DNA from: Streptomyces hokutonensis
GTDB taxonomy: Bacteria; Actinomycetota; Actinomycetes; Streptomycetales; Streptomycetaceae
Direction of reading: 5' to 3'
Assembly: GCF_000376565.1 (NCBI RefSeq)
Contig: NZ_BARG01000025.1
Coordinates: 124,001 to 188,000, forward strand
Length of the DNA: 64,000 nt
The notes beneath the pieces were generated by a model, which was not told the origin of the DNA, searched no databases, and worked only from the letters and a program-made list of their open reading frames with translations. The first letter of the stretch is position 1. Each line of letters begins with the position of its first letter. A program made the translations under genes and the position numbers. Below are positions 19,706 through 27,553 of the stretch, piece after piece.

Positions 19706-20668
19706 TCAGCGCACCACGCTCAGTGACAGCGCGAAGCGGCCCTCCCGGTCGGTCCACCAGTGGGCCAACTCCAGTCCCGCAGTGGAGAGTTCGGTCCGCA
19801 CGCCCTCCTTGCGGAACTTCGCCGAGATCTCGGTGCGCAGTTCCTCGCCGGCCGCGAAGTCGACGGCGAGATCGAGCGCCGGGATCTTCACGGTCTGGTC
19901 CGTGCGGGACCGCAGCCGCATCTCGATCCACTCGTTCTCGGCGTCCCAGAGGGCCACGTGGTCGAAGGCGCCGGCGTCGAAGTCGGCGCCCAGCTCGCGG
20001 TCGACCACGGTCAGGACGTTCTTGTTGAACGCGGCCGTCACCCCGGCCGCGTCGTCGTACGCCCGGACCAGGACCTGTTCGTCCTTGACCAGGTCCGTGC
20101 CCAGCAGCAGCGCGTCGCCGGGTGAGAGCAACGCGCGGAGACCGGCGAAGAACGTGGCGCGTTCGGCCGGCAGCAGGTTGCCGATCGTGCCGCCCAGGAA
20201 CGCCAGCAGGCGCGGTCCCGGTGTCTCCGGGAGCGTGATCGCGCCGGTGAAGTCGGCGATCAGGGCGTGTACGTCCAGGCCCGGCCGTTCCGCGACGATG
20301 GCGTGCCCGGCCTGCGTGAGCGCGCTCTCGCTCACGTCGACGGGGACGTACAGGGCCAGGTCGGTGAAGGCGTCGAGGAGGTGACGCGTCTTGTCCGAGG
20401 AGCCGGAGCCCAGCTCGACGAGTGTCCGCGCGCCGGTCGCGGCGGCGATCTCGCCGGCCCGGTCGATGAGGATCTCCCGTTCCGCGCGGGTCGGGTAGTA
20501 CTCGGGCAACTCGGTGATCTGCTCGAAGAGTTCGCTGCCGTGGGCGTCGTAGAACCACTTCGGCGGCAGGGTCTTCGGGGTGCGGGTCAGGCCGTGCAGG
20601 ACGTCGGCGCGCAGGGCCGCGTCGGTGGCGTCCTCGGGCAGGGTGCGGGTGAGAAGGAACGGGCTCAC
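19706..20668 (-). CDS. egtD: L-histidine N-alpha-methyltransferase
   Basis: A 320-residue SAM-dependent methyltransferase (DUF2260 type) that trimethylates histidine to hercynine, the first step of ergothioneine synthesis. Recognisable parts: KTLPPKWFYDAHGSELFEQIT, ELGSGSSDKTRHLLDAF (SAM-binding loop), FLGGTIGNL, and the late AENEWIEMRLRS. The start is GTG at 20668 with AAGGAG upstream. It overlaps the egtC stop by four bases. It is the last of four coupled genes in the order egtA-egtB-egtC-egtD. Confidence 0.95.
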   Translation of the reverse strand: MSPFLLTRTLPEDATDAALRADVLHGLTRTPKTLPPKWFYDAHGSELFEQITELPEYYPTRAEREILIDRAGEIAAATGARTLVELGSGSSDKTRHLLDAFTDLALYVPVDVSESALTQAGHAIVAERPGLDVHALIADFTGAITLPETPGPRLLAFLGGTIGNLLPAERATFFAGLRALLSPGDALLLGTDLVKDEQVLVRAYDDAAGVTAAFNKNVLTVVDRELGADFDAGAFDHVALWDAENEWIEMRLRSRTDQTVKIPALDLAVDFAAGEELRTEISAKFRKEGVRTELSTAGLELAHWWTDREGRFALSLSVVR

Positions 20669-21438
20669 GTACGGGGCTCCTTCGATGGTGCGAGGTCTTT
20701 CAGGGGGGTGAGGAGGACCTCGGCGCGGGTCGCGGTGAGCAGAGTGCGGTCGGGGACCTCCTGCCAGTGCGGGTCGTCGTCGTAGGGCTCGGAGGCCACG
20801 ACCGTGCGGCGGCCGGGCTCCGAGAGGTACCAGAGGGTGTCGCCCCAGGCCGTCGCGGCGATCGAATCGCCGTTGGTGACAAGGAGGTTGAGGCGCGAGC
20901 CGGGGGCGGCATGGGCCACCTCCAGCACCGTGTCGGCCAGCGCCTGGCCCTCCTCGTCGCCCGCCCGCAGTCGGCCGAGGACCAGCGCCCACACGAGCGC
21001 CGAGTCGCAGCGGGCCTCGAGGGACAACAGGTCGACCGGGGGCAGGCGTTGGGCGAGCGCGGCGAGCGTCTGGGGCCAGCCGGTGACGGCGCCGTTGTGG
21101 CTGAACAGCCAGGGGCCCGCGGCGAACGGAGCCGCCGCGGCCTCCCCGTCCGCGCCCGCGAACGTCGCGTCCCGTACGGCGGCCAGCAGCGCCCCCGTAC
21201 GGACCACGCGGGCCAGGTCGGCGAAGGACTGGTCGCCCCAGATGGGCACGGCCCGCCGGTAGCGGCCCGGCACCGGGTCGCCCTCGGCGTACCAACCCAC
21301 CCCGAAACCATCGGCGTTGACCGTCCCGTGCTGCTGCCGGCGCGGTTCCCAGGACTGGCGGTACAGGCTGTGCTCCGGGTCCACGAGGAGCCGGCCGAGC
21401 GGCTCCTCGGGTCCCAGGTACGCCAGATGACGGCACAT
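20665..21438 (-). CDS. egtC: Gamma-glutamyl-hercynylcysteine sulfoxide amidohydrolase
   Basis: A 257-residue class II glutamine-amidotransferase-like (Ntn) hydrolase. MCRHLAYLG places the nucleophile Cys at position 2, exposed after Met removal. HGTVNADGFGVGWY and LFSHNGAVTGW are typical of the fold. It removes glutamate from gamma-glutamyl-hercynylcysteine sulfoxide. The start overlaps the egtB stop by one base (TGATG), and its end overlaps egtD by four, indicating tight translational coupling. Confidence 0.94.
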   Translation of the reverse strand: MCRHLAYLGPEEPLGRLLVDPEHSLYRQSWEPRRQQHGTVNADGFGVGWYAEGDPVPGRYRRAVPIWGDQSFADLARVVRTGALLAAVRDATFAGADGEAAAAPFAAGPWLFSHNGAVTGWPQTLAALAQRLPPVDLLSLEARCDSALVWALVLGRLRAGDEEGQALADTVLEVAHAAPGSRLNLLVTNGDSIAATAWGDTLWYLSEPGRRTVVASEPYDDDPHWQEVPDRTLLTATRAEVLLTPLKDLAPSKEPRT

Positions 21439-22769
21439 CAGACGGCTCCCGAGCGGGCGGTGCGGAACCCGGAGAAGATCTGCCGCCGGATCGGATAGTC
21501 CCAGTTGCGGAACGTGCCCCGGCAGGCCACCTCGTCCACGGCGAACGAACCGCCGCGCAGCACCTTGTACTCGGGGCCGAAGAACACCTCCGAGTACTCC
21601 TTGTACGGGAACGCCCTGAACCCGGGGTAGGGCAGGAAGTCGCTCGACGTCCACTCCCACACGTCACCGATCAACTGGCGTACGCCCAGCGGTGATTCGC
21701 CCGCCGGATAGCTGCCCGCGGGTGCCGGGCGCAGGTGGCGCTGGCCGAGGTTGGCGTGTTCCGGGGCCGGGTCTGCGTCGCCCCACGGATAGCGCATCGA
21801 GCGGTCGGACGTCGGGTCGTGGCGGGCCGCCTTCTCCCACTCCGCCTCGGTGGGCAGCCGGCGTCCGGCCCAGCGGGCGTACGCGTCGGCCTCGTACCAG
21901 CACACGTGCACCACCGGCTCGTCGAGCGGCACGGCCTCCGTGACACCGAACCGGCGGCGCAGCCACTGGCCCGCCTCCCGGCGCCAGAACAGGGGTGCCA
22001 CAAGGGAGTTGCGGCGGACGTGTGCCCAGCCCTCCTTCGTCCACCAGCGCGGATCGTCGTAGCCGCCGTCCTCGATGAACGCCAGATACGCGCCGTTCGT
22101 CACCGGGGTCGTGTCGATGTAGAAGGGGGCCACCTCGCGCCGGTGCGCGGGCTTCTCGTTGTCGAGGGCCCACGGCTCGGTGGAGGTGCCCATGGTGAAC
22201 GGGCCGCCGGGGACGAGGACTTCGGACGGACCGGTGAACAGCGGTACCGGTTCCGGGTCCGGAGCCGTCAACGCCTGAGGCCCTGTACGGAGTTGATGGG
22301 TGATCAACATTGTTTCGTCGTGCTGCTGTTCGTGCTGGGCGACCATCCCGAAGGCGAAGCCCGCCTCCGTCAGCCGCGACCCGCGGAACGCCGAGTCGGC
22401 GAGTACGTCCGTCACCCGGCCGCGCACCTCGGCCGCGTACTGCCGGGCCTCCGCGGGCGGCAGCAGCGGCAGCGAGGGGCGTTCGGAACGCGGGTGCTCG
22501 AACGCGTCGTAGAGGCCGTCGATCTCGGGGCGCATCGCGTCCCGGCCGCCGACGGCGCGGAGCAGCCACAGCTCCTCCTGGTTGCCGATGTGCGCGAGGT
22601 CCCAGACCAGCGGGGACATCAACGGCGAGACCTGCGCGGTGAGTTCGGGCTCGTCCACACAGCTCGTCAGGAGCGTGGTGCGGTCCCGGGCCGTGGTGAG
22701 GGTGGTCAGCGCCCGTTCCCTGAGCGCCTCGATATCGATGTCATCAACGGTGGTGTCGGCGTCGGTCAT
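21438..22769 (-). CDS. egtB: Hercynine oxygenase (sulfoxide synthase)
   Basis: A 443-residue non-haem iron enzyme that joins hercynine to gamma-glutamylcysteine with O2. An N-terminal DinB-like domain carries iron ligands in DLAHIGNQEE and in QHEQQHDETML. The C-terminal formylglycine-generating-enzyme-like domain is seen in GGPFTMGTST, RRLPTEAEWEKAAR, GDVWEWTSS and VLRGGSF. The start at 22769 overlaps the egtA end by four bases. A much longer frame upstream is spurious. Confidence 0.96.
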   Translation of the reverse strand: MTDADTTVDDIDIEALRERALTTLTTARDRTTLLTSCVDEPELTAQVSPLMSPLVWDLAHIGNQEELWLLRAVGGRDAMRPEIDGLYDAFEHPRSERPSLPLLPPAEARQYAAEVRGRVTDVLADSAFRGSRLTEAGFAFGMVAQHEQQHDETMLITHQLRTGPQALTAPDPEPVPLFTGPSEVLVPGGPFTMGTSTEPWALDNEKPAHRREVAPFYIDTTPVTNGAYLAFIEDGGYDDPRWWTKEGWAHVRRNSLVAPLFWRREAGQWLRRRFGVTEAVPLDEPVVHVCWYEADAYARWAGRRLPTEAEWEKAARHDPTSDRSMRYPWGDADPAPEHANLGQRHLRPAPAGSYPAGESPLGVRQLIGDVWEWTSSDFLPYPGFRAFPYKEYSEVFFGPEYKVLRGGSFAVDEVACRGTFRNWDYPIRRQIFSGFRTARSGAV

Positions 22770-24070
22770 GTGCGGATGTCCTTCCCGTGCGGGCGGCTGT
22801 CCGTGCCACGCACGCGGTCGAGCAGATCGTCGGCGGGGCAGCGGCCCCGGATGACATAGCGGTCGAAGTACGCGCGGACGGCGTCCACGACCCCGGCGCT
22901 CGCGCCCAGCCGGGGCAGCGCCTCCAGTGCCGTCGCGAAGCAGACGAGCGCCACCTCGTGCAGCTCCGGGTCGGACAGGCCGTAGCGGGCCGCGTCGATC
23001 CACAGCGGATTGTGCGGCGCGGGCAGCCCCAGGGACCGTTCGGCCAGCGGCTTCACGGCCCGGTACGCGGTCTCGGCGGCCTCCGGGTCGTCGAACAGCG
23101 CCGTCGTCACGGCCAGCGGCACGATCCAGCCGTCGTCCCCGGGCTGCGCGTCGATCATGCGCAGTTCGAGATGGCCACGGGGTCTGACCGGCGGGAACAG
23201 GGTGGTGAGGTGATAGTCGAGGTCGTCACGGGTCGGGGGCGTCGAGGACCGGGTCCACTCCCGGAACGTGAGCCCCTCGGGCACGTCCCACGGGCCGTCC
23301 TCGCGCCGGACGCACATCACCGGCGAGTCGAGGACGTGCTCCGCCCAGGCGCCGCGCGGCTCCGCGTCCAGCGGGGGCGCGCCGGCCCGCCCGGGGCCGA
23401 TCTCCATCCAGATCAGCTGCCGGGAGGAACGCCAGCCCGTGGGGCTGCGGCCGACCAGCGGGGAGTTGGCGAACGCGGCCACCAGCACCGCGCCCAGCTG
23501 GTGCGCCAGCCACCAGCGCCGCCCGTGGCCGAGCGGCCCCGGCTCCTCGTAGCCGGCGTCCAGACACACCTGCACGGACGCCGAGCTGCACATCATGCGG
23601 CGGCCGGCGGGGCCCGTGCGGTCGAGGCAGCGCTCCATCGCGTCGTAGCGCGGCTCGTGCAGGAACCGGCGCGGCGGGTGCCAGGGATCGTGGCCGACGC
23701 CGACCAGCCCCAGGTTGTCGCGGGCCAGCACCGCGCGGACGGTGTCGAGGTCTTCGGAGACGGTACCGATGCACTCCATCAGGGAGGCGGCGGGCGACGA
23801 GCTCAGTTCCAGCTGGCCGCCGGGCTCGACGGTGAGCGCCGACCTCAGGTGCACGGTCCTCAACGCGGCATAGGCCGCTTCGAGTCGTTCGGGTGTCACG
23901 GGGAGCTGCGGGAGACGCAGCTCGTGGACGAGCCATTCCACTTCGACCCCGAGGGTTCGGGGCGGACCGGTCTTGAAGCAGATGCCCCTGACCAGGGCCT
24001 CCACCTCGGGTTCGGTGACCGCGGTACGGGGCTCCGTACAGTCGCTACAGTCACTTGCCGTATCGGACAT
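22766..24070 (-). CDS. egtA: Gamma-glutamylcysteine ligase of ergothioneine synthesis
   Basis: A 434-residue ATP-dependent glutamate-cysteine ligase (GCS2-like) that supplies gamma-glutamylcysteine for EgtB. GVEVEWLVHELRLP near the start and LEPGGQLELSSSP-type residues (VEPGGQLELSSSP) are characteristic; RPRGHLELRMIDAQPG lies in the second half. The ATG at 24070 has a perfect AGGAGG 7 bases upstream and is preferred to an ATG at 24097. First gene of the egtABCD operon. No egtE (C-S lyase) is present, as is usual when it lies elsewhere on the chromosome. Confidence 0.95.
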   Translation of the reverse strand: MSDTASDCSDCTEPRTAVTEPEVEALVRGICFKTGPPRTLGVEVEWLVHELRLPQLPVTPERLEAAYAALRTVHLRSALTVEPGGQLELSSSPAASLMECIGTVSEDLDTVRAVLARDNLGLVGVGHDPWHPPRRFLHEPRYDAMERCLDRTGPAGRRMMCSSASVQVCLDAGYEEPGPLGHGRRWWLAHQLGAVLVAAFANSPLVGRSPTGWRSSRQLIWMEIGPGRAGAPPLDAEPRGAWAEHVLDSPVMCVRREDGPWDVPEGLTFREWTRSSTPPTRDDLDYHLTTLFPPVRPRGHLELRMIDAQPGDDGWIVPLAVTTALFDDPEAAETAYRAVKPLAERSLGLPAPHNPLWIDAARYGLSDPELHEVALVCFATALEALPRLGASAGVVDAVRAYFDRYVIRGRCPADDLLDRVRGTDSRPHGKDIRT

Positions 24071-24243
24071 GTCGGGATCCTCCTGAGATTCCACCATGCC
24101 ACCGGCCCGGTTTCGGTTGGGCCCGGGCCGGCACACTCGTACCACCCAAGACCCTCACGGCTAGTCGCACAAGGGTGCGTATTGCCACGTTCGGGATCGG
24201 TAATCTCCGGTTCGCCGGCCGTTCGCGGAGCCCGGAAACTCCG

Positions 24244-24273
24244 TTGCACCGCACGACCAGCATCGCTCAGGAT
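24244..24273 (+). promoter_or_regulatory. Promoter of small ORF/PARG unit
   Basis: TTGCAC (24244-24249), 18 bp, CAGGAT (24268-24273), then 6 bases to an ATG at 24280. Spacing predicts a leaderless transcript that starts with the small ORF. Confidence 0.4.
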
Positions 24274-24279
24274 GCTGGT

Positions 24280-24354
24280 ATGAGCACGACGGGGGAGAAC
24301 ACGGGGGAGATCGCGGGGCGCGCTCTCATGGCGTACACGGGGGTTATGCCATGA
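24280..24354 (+). CDS. Small upstream ORF coupled to PARG gene (24 aa)
   Basis: A 24-residue frame, MSTTGENTGEIAGRAL followed by MAYTGVMP, whose ATG lies at the predicted transcription start and whose stop overlaps the next gene's start as ATGA. It has no recognisable domain. It may be a translation-coupling leader that delivers ribosomes to the PARG-like gene, which lacks a ribosome site of its own. Confidence 0.45.
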   Translation: MSTTGENTGEIAGRALMAYTGVMP

Positions 24355-25175
24355 GCGCGCGCCTGCGCGGCATCGCGCAGCAGACCGAGCAGATCGTGGC
24401 GGCCGGGGGCTACCGCGCGGCGGACGGGCGCGAGGTGTCCATCGCCGACGCGATCGAGGCGGCCCGGGCGGGCACCGGCCTGCACGGACCGGAGCCGGTG
24501 CGCATACCGGCGTTCTCTCCGGCGGACACGTTCATCGAGGTCACGGGCGAGAGCAGCCTGGAGGCCGCCCGCCGGATCACCGGCCCGGTCGCCGTCCTGA
24601 ACTTCGCCTCGGCCCGCAATCCCGGCGGCGGCTTCCTCAACGGCGCGCAGGCCCAGGAGGAGGCCCTGTGCCGTGCCTCCGCGCTGTACACCTGCCTGCT
24701 GGAGGCCCGAGGTTTCTACGACCACCACCGCGCCCACCGCGACCCGTTCTACACGGACCGGGTCATCCACTCACCGGCCGTACCCGTCTTCCGCGACGAC
24801 AAGGGCCGCCTCCTGGACGAGCCGTACACCGCGGGCTTCCTGACCGCCGCCGCGCCGAACGCGGGGGTCGTGCTGCGCACGGCACCGGAGCGCGCCGCCG
24901 AGCTGCCGGGCGCCGTCGCCGTACGGGCGGAGCGGGTGCTGGAGACGGCCGTGGCGCACGGCTACCGGCGGCTGGTCCTGGGGGCCTGGGGCTGCGGGGT
25001 GTTCCAGAACGACCCGGCGCAGGTCGCGGGCGCCTTCCACGCGCTGCTCGGGCCGGGCGGACGGTTCGCCGCGGCCTTCGAGCACGTGGTGTTCGGCGTC
25101 CTGGACCGCACACCGGGTGCCACGGTCCGGGACGCCTTCGTACGGGCCTTTCCGGAGCCTCAGCTCCAGAAGTAG
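24351..25175 (+). CDS. Bacterial-type poly(ADP-ribose) glycohydrolase-like protein (DUF2263)
   Basis: A 274-residue macrodomain protein of the TIGR02452 family. The decisive motif is NPGGGFLNGAQAQEEALCR, the PARG signature GGG-X6-8-QEE with the catalytic Glu pair. FYTDRVIHSPAVPVFRDD and LVLGAWGCGVFQNDP are further family features. Bacterial PARGs remove ADP-ribose chains from proteins or nucleic acids. Streptomycetes possess PARP-like enzymes, so a role in reversing ADP-ribosylation is reasonable. No toxin of the DarT type is next to it. It starts inside the stop of a 24-residue ORF. Confidence 0.85.
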   Translation: MSARLRGIAQQTEQIVAAGGYRAADGREVSIADAIEAARAGTGLHGPEPVRIPAFSPADTFIEVTGESSLEAARRITGPVAVLNFASARNPGGGFLNGAQAQEEALCRASALYTCLLEARGFYDHHRAHRDPFYTDRVIHSPAVPVFRDDKGRLLDEPYTAGFLTAAAPNAGVVLRTAPERAAELPGAVAVRAERVLETAVAHGYRRLVLGAWGCGVFQNDPAQVAGAFHALLGPGGRFAAAFEHVVFGVLDRTPGATVRDAFVRAFPEPQLQK

Positions 25176-25199
25176 CGGCTCAGGTGCAGTCGGGGCTGC

Positions 25200-25646
25200 T
25201 CAGGTCCAGCCGTAGCGCTCGTGCAGCCGGTGGCGCACGAGGTTGAACCGCATCTGGTCGATGGCGCACGCCTCCCGGCGCATGCCGTCCTCGTGCAGGC
25301 GCAGGACGCGGTCCACGTCGACCCAGGAGTCGCGGCCCGACTTGTCCCACGGCCCGTTGCCGATCGCGACCCACTCGCGGTCGGCGTCGTGCCGCTTGCT
25401 GGAGAGCTGGACGGCGAGCAGGGTCCCGCCGGGCTCGCGGGCCACGACGAGTACCGGGCGGTCCTTGCCCCGGCCGTCGTTCTCCTCGAACGGCACCCAG
25501 GTCCAGACGATCTCACCGGGGTCGGGGTCCCCGTCGTGCGCGGGGGAGTACTCGGTACGCACCTTGCCGACCTCGCGCGGGTCGGCCTCGGTGGTGGCGG
25601 AGGGGCCGAAGCGGCCCGGGACGTTCTCATCGGTAAACGCGGTCAC
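25200..25646 (-). CDS. PemK/MazF-like protein
   Basis: A 148-residue protein whose central part, DPGEIVWTWVPFEENDGRGKDRPVLVVAREP, matches the SH3-like barrel of PemK/MazF endoribonuclease toxins. An N-terminal extension of ~45 residues (VTAFTDENVPGRFGPS) and a conserved WVDVDRVLRL region follow the actinobacterial version. No antitoxin gene adjoins it, so it may be a housekeeping derivative rather than a toxin. The GTG at 25646 lies 6-7 bases after TAAGGT on the minus strand, suggesting a leaderless message. Confidence 0.72.
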   Translation of the reverse strand: MTAFTDENVPGRFGPSATTEADPREVGKVRTEYSPAHDGDPDPGEIVWTWVPFEENDGRGKDRPVLVVAREPGGTLLAVQLSSKRHDADREWVAIGNGPWDKSGRDSWVDVDRVLRLHEDGMRREACAIDQMRFNLVRHRLHERYGWT

Positions 25647-25701
25647 GGGGGGCACCTTAGAGGGTGTCCCCCGCGACCCGTGCGTCAGCCTCCCGTTGAC
25701 G

Positions 25702-27189
25702 TCACTTCTCGTCCGTCTCCACCGGCACCCTCTGCGACGGCGGTTGCACACTCCCGTTGAGGGCCGAAGTCCCGTTCGGGGCCTGCCCGTTCTCGTTCAT
25801 CGAGGCCAGCAGCTGGCGGGCCAGACCGAGTCCGGCACCGCCCATGGTGAGCGCCTTGGCGAGCATCTCCGCCATGCCGTCGGCCCCGTTGAGGACCACC
25901 ATGTTGTCGACGCTGCCGAACGCGGACGCGCCGGCCCGGACGATCTCCGGCCAGTTCTCGGCGAGTTGCTGCGCGACCACCGCTTCCTGGTTCTCGGCGA
26001 GGGCCGCGGCCCGCGCCTTGATGGCCTCCGCCTCGGCGAGACCCTGGGCGCGGGTCGCCTCGGCGGCGGCCAGACCCTTCGCCTGGGCGGCTGCGGCCTC
26101 GGCCTCACCGGTGGCCCGGGTGGCCGTCGCGGCGGCGGCACCTCGTGCCTGGGTCGCCTCGGCCTCGGCGTTCGCGGCCGTCTTGATCCGGCTCGCCTCG
26201 GCCAGGGCCGCCAACTCGGTCTCCTTCGCCTTGGCCTGCGCGGCGGAGATCCGCGCGTCACGCTCGGCCTCGGCACGGGCCCGGGTCTCGTAGGCCTGGG
26301 CGTCCGCGGGCTTGCGGACGTCCGCCTGGAGCTGCTGTTCCCGGCGCAGCGCGTCGAGTTCGGCGATCCGGGTCTCCTGGACGACGACGTCCTGCCGGGC
26401 GGCGGCGTCCGCGAGCGGTCCGGCCTGCCGGGCCTTCGCCGCCGCCTTGTCCCGCTCGGCCTGGTAGCCGGCCTGGAGGATCTCGCTGTCCCGGGTGGCC
26501 TCCGACATCCGTGCCGCGGCCTTCTGCTCGGCCTCGGTGGCAAGGCGGTTGGCCTCGGCCTGCGCGATGCGCGCGTCCCGCTGCACGGCCGCCGCGTGCG
26601 GCATCGCGAGGTTCTTGATGTACCCGGTCGGGTCCTCGATCTCGTGGATCTGCAGCGAGTCCACGATCAGACCCAGCTTCTCCATCTCCGTACCGCACGC
26701 GGCACGGGTCTGGCCCGTCAGCTTCTCCCGGTCGCGGATCATGTCCTCGACCGTCAACCCGCCCACGATGGACCGGAGATGACCGGCGAACACGTTGTGC
26801 ACCCGCTCCGACATCATCTTCTGCTGGTCGAGGAAACGGCGGCCCGCGTTGGCGATCGACACGAAGTCGTCGCCCACCTTGAAGATGACCACGCCCCGCA
26901 CCTTGAGCGGAATGCCCTGGGTGGTCACGCAATCCACGTGCAGTTCGGTCTCGTTGAGGTCCAGCGAGATCTTGCGCACCGCCTGCACACCCGGCAGCAC
27001 CAGCGTGCCGCGCCCCGTGACGATGCGGAACCCCATGCCCTCTTCGAGGCCTTCGGTACGGTGTTTCGAGCCGGAGATGATGAGTGCCTCGTTGGGCTCG
27101 GCGACCCGCCACATCGACTTGAACAGACCGATCAGTACGAGGACGGCGACAACCGCCACCCCCGCTACGACGCCGATGACCATCGGCAT
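25702..27189 (-). CDS. Flotillin-family SPFH/band 7 protein
   Basis: A 495-residue protein: an N-terminal hydrophobic anchor (VIGVVAGVAVVAVLVLIGLF), an SPFH domain to about residue 190 (EALIISGSKHRTEG, VRGVVIFKVGDDF), then ~200 residues of Ala/Glu-rich coiled coil with repeated AEA...RAxG patterns, and a C-terminal ENWPEIVRAGASAFGSVDN region typical of flotillins. Flotillins assemble in membrane microdomains and affect signalling, secretion and membrane fluidity. An NfeD-like OB-fold gene lies 143 bp upstream on the same strand, the usual flotillin partner. Start at 27189; an ATG two codons further in is possible. Confidence 0.9.
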   Translation of the reverse strand: MPMVIGVVAGVAVVAVLVLIGLFKSMWRVAEPNEALIISGSKHRTEGLEEGMGFRIVTGRGTLVLPGVQAVRKISLDLNETELHVDCVTTQGIPLKVRGVVIFKVGDDFVSIANAGRRFLDQQKMMSERVHNVFAGHLRSIVGGLTVEDMIRDREKLTGQTRAACGTEMEKLGLIVDSLQIHEIEDPTGYIKNLAMPHAAAVQRDARIAQAEANRLATEAEQKAAARMSEATRDSEILQAGYQAERDKAAAKARQAGPLADAAARQDVVVQETRIAELDALRREQQLQADVRKPADAQAYETRARAEAERDARISAAQAKAKETELAALAEASRIKTAANAEAEATQARGAAAATATRATGEAEAAAAQAKGLAAAEATRAQGLAEAEAIKARAAALAENQEAVVAQQLAENWPEIVRAGASAFGSVDNMVVLNGADGMAEMLAKALTMGGAGLGLARQLLASMNENGQAPNGTSALNGSVQPPSQRVPVETDEK

Positions 27190-27332
27190 ACGCCCCCTTT
27201 TGATGGTGCCCTTTCGGCACCGAACGAAGGGAGTGTGCGCCTGTGCGACACCGGGGTACAGACGCTGACGGATCCTTGTTGCAATCTTGACGCATACGCC
27301 CCTGAAACGCTCTCACCTGCGAAGGAGGCGGC

Positions 27333-27551
27333 TCAACTGTCGTATGCCTGCGTGACGTAGACCGTCCTCGGCGGCAGGTAGTCCACCACCATCACCACGG
27401 TCCCCCGCTCGATCCGGTCCGTGCCGGTGGCGGCGTACGCGAGGAAGTGCTCGGCGCCGCCGCGCACCCGGACGATCACCTCGCCGACGAGCCCGGGTCC
27501 GACCGTCCCGGTGACCCGCCCCATCAGCCCGACCATCGACGCATCGTCCAT
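27333..27551 (-). CDS. NfeD-like OB-fold small protein
   Basis: A 72-residue protein starting MDDASMVGLMGRVTG. GTVGPGLVGEVIVRVRGG, GTDRIERGTVVMVVDYL and RTVYVTQAYD fit the OB-fold C-terminal domain of NfeD proteins. It lacks the membrane helices and protease part, so it is the short soluble form. Position beside the flotillin gene supports the family call. It follows the amidase stop by 2 bp, so it is probably translated with the amidase. Confidence 0.7.
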   Translation of the reverse strand: MDDASMVGLMGRVTGTVGPGLVGEVIVRVRGGAEHFLAYAATGTDRIERGTVVMVVDYLPPRTVYVTQAYDS

Positions 27552-27553
27552 GG

